A stretch of DNA of 20,581 nucleotides from Rodentolepis nana (Eukaryota; Platyhelminthes; Cestoda; Cyclophyllidea; Hymenolepididae): the NCBI GenBank assembly GCA_900617975.1, contig UZAE01013627.1:1-20581 (forward strand). The letters run 5' to 3'. The notes beneath the pieces are model-generated. The model saw only the letters and a list, made by a program, of their open reading frames with translations. It had not been told where the DNA came from and did no database searches. The translations under genes were made by a program, and so were the position numbers. Below are positions 10,409 to 18,189 of the stretch, piece after piece (positions within the stretch are counted from its first letter, which is position 1; each line of letters begins with the position of its first letter).

Positions 10409-10473
10409 ACTTCTTTTTTGCTTTGATGTTCCTTCCCCCTGTTAAGCCTGAAGTCAGCTAAAGGGCTAATGAT
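10409..10473 (+). other. 65-bp SINE fragment between two Ns
   Basis: This piece is identical to 8172-8236 of copy 5, including its private variants, and is bounded by N at 10408 and 10474. It looks like a graph fragment placed in the scaffold and not a genomic insertion. Confidence 0.8.
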
Positions 10474-10474
10474 N

Positions 10475-11048
10475 TTGATTAGTTAAGAAAAATTGAATTA
10501 TTGCTTATTATATGAGTATTATTTTTAATAAAATGAATTTGAATTTAAAATAAGTGATTAGTAATAAATCACTATAAAATTAATGTTTCAATAATTTTAA
10601 GTTCGGTGGGTTTCGATACTTCTTTATATTTTGCAAATTTTTTTCATTTAAATGAGATCATTTACAATTGGAATACATCTGACAAGAATGCCCCATAAAG
10701 TTTACGGGGTTAATTGCAATAAGCATGGCGTCTAATAACCATCTGACGATATTATATATTAAATTAAAAAAAAAACTAAAAAAGGGGTGTGCGATAGACT
10801 TACCTCCACGTGGTGCACCCTGGGCAACGTATACTCATGCGACAAAAAGTCTATTAACCGGCAGTTGACTTCTGACTTCAAACTACCCTCATCCCATTGC
10901 ATGTCATATTTGACTACTCCCACACTACTCAACTCACCTTTTTCCACTTTTGTGTCTGTCTCTTTTACATCTTTGAAACACTCTTCTGTTCCCTCTCTCC
11001 CTCTCGACTTGTTTCACTTTGATGTTCCTCCTCCTTTGTGGAGCCTGA
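10475..11048 (+). repeat. 574-bp exact duplicate of 7426-7999
   Basis: Every base compared between 7426-7999 and 10475-11048 is the same (offset 3049). Both duplicate edges coincide with an N (10474 and 8000). Exact identity in AT-rich non-coding DNA, with edges at Ns, points to an unmerged contig overlap. Confidence 0.9.
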
Positions 11049-11110
11049 AGTTAACTAAAGGGCTAATGATAACCTTCGAAACCCCTGCAATTGATATAAA
11101 TAAAATAAAT
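10784..11110 (+). mobile_element. SINE-like retroposon, copy 8 (full version of copy 4)
   Basis: Complete copy from GGGGTGTGCG to GATATAAATAAAATAAAT. The first 265 bp repeat copy 4 exactly as part of the 574-bp duplicate. The flanks are A-rich and the target-site duplication cannot be defined. Confidence 0.88.
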
Positions 11111-11263
11111 TCAACTTAAATTCTATTATCTCAAGCTCTTGAAAGGTTTCCCTGACTCTCTCCTCCCACAACCCCAATTTCCAATCCAACTCGATCCACT
11201 CTTCAATTATCAACGCTATCCAATCTTTCAAGGCATATTTGTCCAACCCAGCTATTGGTCTTG
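11107..11263 (-). other. Open, Trp-rich coding-like stretch without a start
   Basis: On the minus strand about 52 codons are open with a strong G-ending codon bias. They give an acidic, tryptophan-rich helix-like peptide (for example IEEWIELDWKLGLWEERV). There is no ATG, and a SINE tail abuts its end at about 11110. The plus strand is also open over the same stretch with a proline/glutamine-rich reading, so I cannot say which strand, if either, was coding. Confidence 0.2.
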
Positions 11264-11846
11264 TTAAAGGCTACTCTATCCTGTAACGTTTAACAAGATG
11301 TTAGATTCCAAGAATCCAAAAATATTTCCTTATTTGTACACAGCTGTGTTATGGGATTGGAGTAATGTTCTGCTATCTCATGAAAGGTAGGCGGAAGACT
11401 CAATCTGCCAATGATAATATTCGTGGGCTAAGAAAATGCAAAAATCCGCATTTCGGGAATTTGAAAGGTGTCAACTCAGTGTAGAAGCACTTTCCCTATC
11501 TTATTCTATCACATTATTTCTTATTGTAACTTGTTCAGCGATTTCGAGTTTAAAACAGTACTGAAACTTCTGTTCATGTTTGAAGGAGCCTTTTTTCTAA
11601 TTTGGGGGAATTTTCCCATCAAATATTCGTCAGAGATATTAGCCTCATATTCATCTAGAATGCCTCATGAGGACTGTGGAGTACACAATCTTTTGAGGAC
11701 TCAAACATTCTGGAACGGGCATCCGTGAAGCTGATCGTGCTTGGGAGTGAATGAGGCCAAGAGTTCAGAGACCACTCGGTCATTCAATAATCAATAGTCA
11801 CTACAGAGTCAGAACACTCGAAGCAGTACTTGATGTCTATGTTTCA
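11111..11846. other. Stretch between SINE copies 8 and 9
   Basis: Contains the Trp-rich open stretch (11107-11263) and repeat copy a (11691-11740), both listed separately. The frame open at 11468-11728 lacks an ATG at its start and any motif. Confidence 0.5.
11691..11740 (+). repeat. Low-copy repeat, copy a
   Basis: These 50 bases match 18625-18674 at 39 positions without gaps, around the shared core CATTCTGGAACG and CTGAT[CT]GTGC. Downstream, after an indel, CAATAATCAATAG here resembles CAACAATCAATAA at about 18683. An unclassified old repeat. Confidence 0.55.
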
Positions 11847-12130
11847 GGGGTGTGCGATAGACTTATCTCCACGTATGCTCATACGACAAAAAGGTCCATT
11901 AACCGGTAGTTGACTTCTGACCCCACTGTAAGTCATATTGGACTACTTTCACAGTACTCACAACACATTTTTTCTAAATTTTCTACTTTCGTCTTTGAAA
12001 CACTCTTCTGTCCCCCCCCCCCCCCCCCCCCCCCCTCCTCTCGATTTTTTTTCACTTTGATGTTCCTTCCCCTCAGTGAAGCCTTAAGTCAACCATCAAA
12101 ACGCCTGCCATTTGATATAAATAAATAAAT
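11847..12130 (+). mobile_element. SINE-like retroposon, copy 9 with C24 tract
   Basis: Flanked by GTCTATGTTTCA (11835-11846) and GTATATATTTCA (12131-12142), 10 of 12 bases matching. It lacks about 20 bp between CCACG and TATGCTC, as expected from recombination between two ACG triplets. A second deletion lies in the TGTGTCTGTCTC region. The C tract is expanded to 24 C (12012-12035). Confidence 0.9.
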
Positions 12131-12167
12131 GTATATATTTCAAGCCAGACACCACAGCCTAAATTAA

Positions 12168-12359
12168 ATGAATTCCATGTCTATTTTCCCAATATCGCTT
12201 AGCGGAAGACTTTCCAAACTTGAAGACGTTGACATGGAGGCTACGGAAGACAAGTCTAGATTTGTTAGTTCAGCAATCCGCAATACGACTAACCTTAGGG
12301 AACTCCCGTTTATTAAATTAACACCAAACTATTTAAAAATAACAACTATTGATAAATAA
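12168..12359 (+). CDS. Small ORF of 63 codons, unrecognised
   Basis: The ORF starts at an ATG 37 bp after the SINE at 11847-12130 and ends at a TAA that overlaps an AATAAA (12355-12360). The first 47 codons use many G/C-ending codons and encode a charged, protein-like sequence (SGRLSKLEDVDMEATEDKSR). The last 15 codons are AT-rich. There is no recognised domain and no evidence of splicing. It may be a truncated exon or chance. Confidence 0.2.
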   Translation: MNSMSIFPISLSGRLSKLEDVDMEATEDKSRFVSSAIRNTTNLRELPFIKLTPNYLKITTIDK

Positions 12360-12477
12360 ATTTTCCGGAAATAACAAAAACGAAAAAAATAAAATTTCCA
12401 TATGGGGATTGGTCATTTAAGCAGTTTTAAAACAAGTGATTATTGTAGATCTTAAAATCGACTTTGAAAAGCATTAT

Positions 12478-12794
12478 TTATTTATTTCAAGTGGCAGGCA
12501 TTTTGATAATTATCATTATCCCTTTAGTTGACTTCGGGCTTCACAGAAGGGAGGAACATTAAAGTGAGAAGAATTCGACAGGGGAAAAGAAGAGCGATTC
12601 ACAGATGTAGAAGACAGAGAGACACAAAGGCAGAGAAAAGGCTAGATGAGTACTGTGAAGGGGTCGAACATGACATACAGTGGGGTCATGGTAGTTTGAA
12701 GTCAGGGGTCAACCGCCAGTTAATAGACTTTTTTGCCGTATGAGTATACGTTGCCCAGGGTGCACCACGTGGAGGTAAGTCTATCACACACCCC
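12478..12794 (-). mobile_element. SINE-like retroposon, copy 10 with perfect 14-bp TSD
   Basis: Reverse-oriented full-length copy. TTGAAAAGCATTAT occurs at 12464-12477 and 12795-12808, a perfect 14-bp target-site duplication, which indicates recent LINE-type retroposition. An antisense AG|GTAAGT splice-donor match lies near 12775. Confidence 0.94.
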
Positions 12795-12888
12795 TTGAAA
12801 AGCATTATAAGAGAGAAGATTGAAACTTTAAAAGTTATTATAATGTTGGAAACGTATATTTACAAGTAAAGACAGATTTCTTTCACCT

Positions 12889-13230
12889 GTTGGACACGTT
12901 ATTGCCTTGTGCGTCATCGTATGCCTGCATGTCTGCTCGCCAGGATTGGGAGGTGCGGCCGTACAACTCTGTGTGCAGCGACCGTACAAACAGTAACCAA
13001 TCATCAACCTCTGTTTAACCTAATCAGCCATCCTGATTATGATTAGGCCCCCTACGTTTACACTTGATCCGCAATATACGTCCTGAATAAACGTGCTCCG
13101 TGCTACACGTCTGTTTCCTTTATAGCTGGGCTAGAGCTTATCTGGTTCTGGGAGTCTAGCTAGATGTAGGAGGATCTGCCATAGAGATTTCTGACTCAGT
13201 CAGGCTTTACTAAGGAAGCAATCCGCTACA
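12889..13230 (+). mobile_element. Solo LTR of an LTR retrotransposon
   Basis: A 342-bp block, TGTTGGACAC...CCGCTACA, has the TG...CA ends of an LTR, a CCAAT-like AACCAATCA at about 12994, and AATAAA at 13086-13091 followed by GT-rich sequence. It is GC-richer than its surroundings. The last ~150 bp are shared at about 90% with 14242-14396 and with the reverse of 14087-14240, which fixes the right end. The left end is inferred from the TGTTGG. No target-site duplication or primer binding site is clear, and no internal gag/pol is present. Confidence 0.65.
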
Positions 13231-13503
13231 CATCTTACGTTGAAGTTAGGAGAAGAACTTACATTTCCGCATGCCTAACTGGTACTAAATAAATTCGCAA
13301 CATTTAAATAATTTGCAAAAAAACATTAAATACACTTCATTACATCCATAAAATGTGTAATTTTATTGTAAATCCGGATAAACCATTCCTCGGGAATCCC
13401 TCATAGTAGACAAAAAACAAACAGTAAACCAAACGTTCCTATATTAAATAAACAAATAATCTAAACCAAATAAATATATATATATCCTTTTACATCGATA
13501 AAA

Positions 13504-13937
13504 TCACTTCAAAACATTTAAAAAATGTGTGAAATGCTGCTTAAGACGAGCATAAAAATCCAGGTTTAATTGGGCCACTAAAAAGGGCTCCATTTGGCCC
13601 AATTGTTGGGAGAATATTTGAAATATTATGATTATAGTGTCTGTCAAGGTATATTGCAAATGGAATTGACCACCAATAAGATGACGCCGATAGTACATAT
13701 ATACAAATGTTCCACTATTTGGATAGGCATTCTGTGGGAAAAAATTATTATTATTTAAAACAATTTAAAACTCCAACTTACGGGGACATATACAGATATA
13801 CTAATTGAAGGTATTTTCATAAGTGTAAGGTGAATTTGGTCTTCAGCGTATTTCATTAAATAAAACAAGTCATTGGTTGGATGTTGAAGAACATAAATAA
13901 TTCGCCTGATTTCCCAATTTAGCCACGAATAACTCAT
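13504..13937 (-). CDS. Gene B: two-exon paralog of gene A (127 aa), family unrecognised
   Basis: On the minus strand, exon 1 is 13937-13782 (52 codons), the intron is 13781-13732 (50 nt, GTAAGT...TTCCCACAG), and exon 2 is 13731-13504 (75 codons plus TGA). The intron is phase 0. An in-frame TAA at 13943-13941 lies two codons upstream of the ATG. Predicted order: helix at 8-18, strands at 24-50, a motif at 47-63 (hydrophobic alternation, then V-P-N-A-Y-P and FVY), a hydrophobic stretch TDTIIIIF at 82-89, and a C-terminal amphipathic helix at 107-126. It shares with gene A the L-x-H-x-x-NDL block (17-24), FVY, L70, M99, F102, F111 and H118 at nearly identical residue numbers, plus the intron site. 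Codon use is more AT-rich than in gene A. A possible AATAAA lies at 13367-13362 on the minus strand. Function is unknown. Two exons with perfect splice signals make a chance ORF unlikely. Confidence 0.6.
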
Positions 13938-14086
13938 TTGTTATCAAATTTTGAAGTTACTTTGTTAATGAAGTTCATTTGACTATCTTTTTGAGGGATT
14001 GATTTAATATGATAGGAGTTAGTTCAAATTTGAATGGTAGCTAAATTGCCACCTTTTATTTGAGTGGCCATAAGAAATTTTGCCCT

Positions 14087-14240
14087 TGTAGCGGATCGCT
14101 ACCTTAGTAAAGCCTGACTGACTCAGAAATCTCTATGGCAGATCCTCCTACATCCAGCTAGGCTCCCAGAACCAGCTAAGCTTTAGCCCAGCTATGAAAG
14201 AAAACACGTATAGCACGGAGCACGTTTATTCAGTACGGGT
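14087..14240 (-). mobile_element. Partial LTR copy, reverse orientation
   Basis: This is the reverse complement of the last ~154 bp of the LTR at 12889-13230. It begins TGTAGCGGATCGCTACC on the plus strand (the LTR 3' end) and is cut at the N at 14241 just beyond the TTTATT (14225-14230, AATAAA on the minus strand). It differs from the adjacent copy at about one base in ten, so it is not simply the same sequence read backwards. Confidence 0.8.
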
Positions 14241-14241
14241 N

Positions 14242-14396
14242 ACCCGTACTGAATAAACGTGCTCCGTGCTACACGTCTGTTTCCGTCATAGCTGGGCTAT
14301 AGCTTGGCTGGTTCTGGGAGTCTAGCTAGATGTTGGAGAATCTGCCACAGAGATTTCTGAGTCAGTCAGGCTTTAATAAGGTAGCAGTCCGCTACA
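14242..14396 (+). mobile_element. Partial LTR copy, forward orientation
   Basis: ACCCGTACTGAATAAACG at the N, through to CCGCTACA, matches the 3' part of the LTR at 12889-13230. AATAAA lies at 14252-14257. With 14087-14240 it forms an inverted repeat centred on the N at 14241. Confidence 0.8.
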
Positions 14397-15436
14397 TCCT
14401 GCCTCGAAATTTTAGCGCTGGCTAGACGTTATCGTTCACTTTTCGGTAAATGAGAGATGACGAACCTCGTTGAAAGTCCTTTTCATTCACTGGAGAGTCA
14501 ACCTAAATGAAAGAGCCCAATAGTAATCCAATGGATCTTCATTTTCTAAATACCAGAATGATAGTTCTCACTTATTTTTACTGCAAATTTACTGGATTTA
14601 GTGTAGGTATCCCAGGATTGAAGGATATTTCAGTATCACCTATTAATAATTATCTATTTGATTTCAAACAGACTTTTTATTAAGACAACTGGCATATAAT
14701 AATTGGACAGATAATGAACCGGTTAAAAGCTAAATTAAGAGAGTATGCAGTTAATCGAAATTATTTTTAGGCATTAAGGTATTCACTTTCCTATAAGGGA
14801 TAGTGCCGTTGATTGAATTGAATGATTGGTCGTGCTGCAACCACACATTTGCACATGAAACAAGCAAAAGTACCCTTACCATAAACAGTTCCCAACATCT
14901 GAAATAATTAATAAAAACTACAAAGGAACTTAAGCTGCAAATAACTTGATACTGTCTTTCTATATCAACGTGTTGGTGTAGTTAATAGAAGCTGAATAAG
15001 GTAATCCCACTGATATTTTCTACCTTCAAATGAGCAAATCGTTGTTTACAGGGAAAAAGAGATTAATTTTTTGGTATTTCCAAATACTTTACTTTATTTG
15101 AGGTACGACAACGCTCGCTGCATTAATCAGTGACCTTTAGATTTTCAGTTTACTACACCTTCCATTTTACAGCCCTAGAAAGTGGTTTTTAAATTCAACC
15201 ATGGTTAGTTATATGGTAGTAATCGTGTTAACCTCTAATCTCAACCGATTTGCCATTGAGTACAAAGAGACATACTATAGTAGGCATTGGTTCTATAGAT
15301 CCTTAATGTGGAATATTATTGTTGTAAGGTGAATATAAATTTCATCTACTGAAAGAACGACGAAATCGGGTACAAATGAGCATGAAGCTGGCAAATCGGG
15401 AACTGATGGAGCCATCTTGCCTCAGTTATTACGAAT

Positions 15437-15462
15437 CCCTGCCTCCACCCCCACCCCCACCC
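15437..15462 (-). other. C-rich tract (G-quadruplex on minus strand)
   Basis: C runs at 15437-15439, 15448-15452, 15454-15458 and 15460-15462 would give four G runs on the minus strand. The surrounding 15400-15590 is unusually GC-rich for this window. Confidence 0.6.
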
Positions 15463-15972
15463 TCTTCAGTTTCTGTTTGTGTCAGCTGGTTGTGAGATGA
15501 CCTCCAACGTGGCCTGCAGCTTGCATTAGCCTCCGGCTTTCTCTTCCATCAGAAGGTCTCCTGCTCGTGATTTGATGTTTCGCGTAGGATATTACTTTGT
15601 ATCTGAATGAATTTCAGTTAATCAAATCCCCTATTTATGATACAATTCAAAATTTATTAAAGGTTTTTTCCATTAATGAATAACTAGAATTTTGGTTGAA
15701 TACTAATGCTTGATTAATAAATCATTACCATAAGGAAATTCTATTTCTTGTGCAAGCAAAATGTGAATTAATTAGTTCAATTTCTCACCAAATGACTTGT
15801 GCTGAAGTAGGCGAAACACGGTATATGAGCGATTCAATCAAATTAGAGACAAATCAGAATTTCTTCGTGGTTTCCTCTCACATGATTTATTAGCCTTCAA
15901 ATATTTTTCCGACCTTCTCTTTGAAGTAGCACGCCTTGTATTCCCTCATGTATTTCCTCATGCGTGCGGAGT

Positions 15973-15995
15973 GGGGGAGGGGGGAGGGGGGGGGG
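15973..15995 (+). other. G-quadruplex-capable tract
   Basis: G runs of 5, 6 and 10 are separated by single A bases. The last run can supply two tetrad runs. Confidence 0.7.
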
Positions 15996-17020
15996 TGGAA
16001 GAGATGGGGATATATTTGGGCAAAATTGTGTCGCAATGTAAAAGGCTCTTCGTCTCTGTTATGTCAGTAAATTCTCGTTTTCTACTTGTTAGTATGCAAA
16101 CCATATTGAGAAACTTGTCATAAAGTCTGAGATATCTACTAAATTGACAGTTTCTATCGAAAATAAGAAGGTGGACAAATGAGTTTGCAAGGTAAAAGGG
16201 TGTGCTCGGTAATTTCTTATTATCAAATAAAGTAGTATTGATTGGGAGTAACCACAGATTGGGAAATCATTAACAGGCTTAAATACTGAATCAACGAACT
16301 GATGAGTAACGAGGCCGCACCATTAGGGTTCACTAGTATCTCTATTCAAGTTAAACGGCATTTTTAGTTCAATTTTAAGGTTAATGGGCAAATTTAATCA
16401 GAATTCTCTGCATAGCACAAAACAAATACGCATGCTAATAAGCGCAAGTATAGTAATTAATTGTGCCTCTTAGGCAGGGAAATGAGGTGAATATTTGAGG
16501 TTTGGGTTACAACCAGTGGAGATATGCATTATTCAAAAGCCGTAATCAGTACCAATCGTATATTGCTGGCATAGACTATAGAAAAATAGATCATTTACAG
16601 TTATTGTTAGTTTGTTCTCTCTGACTTCGTGCAAATGTTATGATTGCTTAAATGGCACATATAAACAAACGATACAGGTTTTTTTAATTGTGACTCACAA
16701 TCATTCCATTCCTTACAATCTAATTAGCACAATGTACAATAGATTGGATTTCACGAATTCTCGCCTCTGCTGTAGGCCAGTCAAGACCTGCATTAGACAC
16801 ACAAAGTTTGAAAGGTGTGATTCATTGCAAACTTTTGTTCCAAAGAAAAAAAAGCATACATGACTTATTTGGGGAAAGAATTATATTTACTTTTAATTGT
16901 AAGAATTACTGCAAATAGATTACTCGTGTCATTCTCTTATCCTCAAATTCCTATTTTCGGTCAAGAAAGTAAGCCTACACAAAGATTTGATATAGGCACC
17001 TCAATTCGAAAGCCGTAAGA

Positions 17021-17344
17021 ATATTTATTTATTTCAAATGGCAGGCGTTTTGATAGTTATCATTAGCGTTTTAGCTGACTTCCGACTTCACAGAGAGGAG
17101 GAGGAACGTCAAAGTGACAAAAAGTCGAGAGGGGGATAGAATAATGATTCACAGATGTAAAAGAGACAGACAGACACAAAGGCAGAGAAAAGGTACGATG
17201 AGTACTACGAGGGGTCGAATATGACATACAGTCGGGTCATGATATTTCGAAGTCAAAGTCAACTGCCGGTTTGATAGACTTTCTGCCGTATTAGTATACG
17301 TTGCCCAGGGTACACCACGTGGACGTAAGTCTATCGCACACCCC
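17021..17344 (-). mobile_element. SINE-like retroposon, copy 11 with TSD
   Basis: Reverse-oriented copy, flanked by AAGCCGTAAGA (17010-17020) and AAGCCGAAAAC (17345-17355), a slightly diverged target-site duplication. The element runs from ATATTTATTTATTTCAAATG to CTATCGCACACCCC. Confidence 0.92.
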
Positions 17345-17543
17345 AAGCCGAAAACATTAGGTGATGGTTGAGATCATTATTGGTGCTGACTATGTCCGCA
17401 AAACAGTAATATGTCATCTCAAGTTAATTTGAATAAAAACAAAGCATAAATCTGCCAAGTTGTCAAAAATAAAATAACGTTTATCTCTGTTTCATAGCCG
17501 CAACGACTAACGTAGGCTTCAGTTGGCAAATATTTTAGCTTTN

Positions 17544-17592
<49 letters not shown>
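17544..17592. repeat. (TA)n microsatellite
   Basis: About 24 TA units immediately after the N at 17543. The true length is unknown because the N marks a collapsed or unresolved array. Confidence 0.95.
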
Positions 17593-17595
<3 letters not shown>

Positions 17596-17675
17596 TACTC
17601 GGATTAAAATTGGTAGGCAAATTTTTCTATGAATTCCGTCAAAGTGGTTGGCCATAGCTGCAATTGCCATTATAA

Positions 17676-18189
17676 ACAGGGTGTCCCAAAAATGAAGGCA
17701 CATTGAAAATGATTGTAAACATGGCGTTTAAATAGAATTATATTATTTCAAAAGAGTGGAAATATTTCACAAGTATGATTTCCTTTGTTTTTTTCACTGC
17801 TCGTTCTCAAACTGTTGATGTCTGTGAACGTTCTCAACAGTTCCATCAACTTCAAACTTATCTCCGATTCGAAAGATGGCAACTCGCGTTGGATGTTTAC
17901 TTTGAAATTCCTTCCTAAATTGTCTTTGCACTTCAACTGCATTTTCACACTTTCAGAAGTATTTCAGAATAAATTATCTTTCTTCAAGGTTAAATCTGGC
18001 TGTCATTCTTATTTTCAGGGGTTGAATCTACCACAAAAAACACAAGCAGTTACGTAATGGACTACTTACAATAATTTAAACTGTAATAAAGTACTTATAA
18101 TTATTTTTACGCATTTGAAATAATTAAATAATAATAAAGAGCATGTCTGCAATTATTTTAAGTAAGTATACATTTTGGGGGTGACCTGT
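17676..18189 (-). mobile_element. Internally deleted mariner-like DNA transposon
   Basis: The ends are imperfect inverted repeats: ACAGGGTGTCCCAAAAATG (17676-17694) and, on the other strand, ACAGGTCACCCCCAAAATG (18189-18171). The body carries a broken N-terminal transposase helix-turn-helix on the minus strand (see 17794-17952), while the catalytic DDE/DDD part is absent. The terminal motif and domain type fit arthropod Tc1/mariner-like elements from general knowledge. The TA target duplication is ambiguous because both flanks are TA-rich. Confidence 0.6.
17794..17952 (-). pseudogene. Transposase helix-turn-helix remnant (DUF4817-like)
   Basis: On the minus strand, 52 codons after a TGA at 17955-17953 read with the classic pattern VEVQRQFRKEF, then IFRIGDKFEVDGTVENV, and end at TGA (17796-17794). 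The pattern (V-Q-R-x-F-R-x-E-F ... F-x-x-x-G-[ST]-V) is that of the N-terminal DNA-binding helix-turn-helix of arthropod mariner-like transposases, often labelled DUF4817. The upstream in-frame TGA interrupts the preceding helix (LKYF before it), and the catalytic domain is missing. The longer open frames over this stretch on both strands are shadows. Confidence 0.7.

Larger units (their letters stand above)
14397..17009. other. Single-copy stretch with GC-rich island at 15400-15590
   Basis: No gene is supported. On the minus strand at about 15413 a CAAGATGGCTCC context begins a 39-codon ORF downstream of the GC-rich patch, which could be a first exon but has no partner. The frame open at 16612-16863 is Cys-containing but starts without ATG and shows no pattern. 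G-rich tracts are listed separately. Confidence 0.45.

Noticed and set aside
11910..12128. 72-codon frame with poly-proline
   Set aside because: The proline run is the C24 tract of SINE copy 9.
12640..12700. GGGTCGAAC as a pol III B box in the antisense SINE
   Set aside because: Several core positions of GGTTCGANNCC do not match, and no A box lies at the right distance.
13219..13260. Primer binding site after the LTR at 13230
   Set aside because: The bases after CTACA do not begin with the TGG expected from a tRNA 3' end, and they differ between LTR copies.
16612..16863. 83-codon Cys-containing plus-strand frame
   Set aside because: It has no ATG start, no signal peptide and no regular Cys spacing. 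Its length is within chance for this composition.
17419..17703. 94-codon minus-strand frame
   Set aside because: It is held open by the (TA)n array, which encodes repeated Ile-Tyr, and crosses an N.
17748..18057. Open frames of 66 (minus) and 90 (plus) codons
   Set aside because: They are shadows over the decayed transposase helix-turn-helix, whose true frame is a different minus-strand frame.
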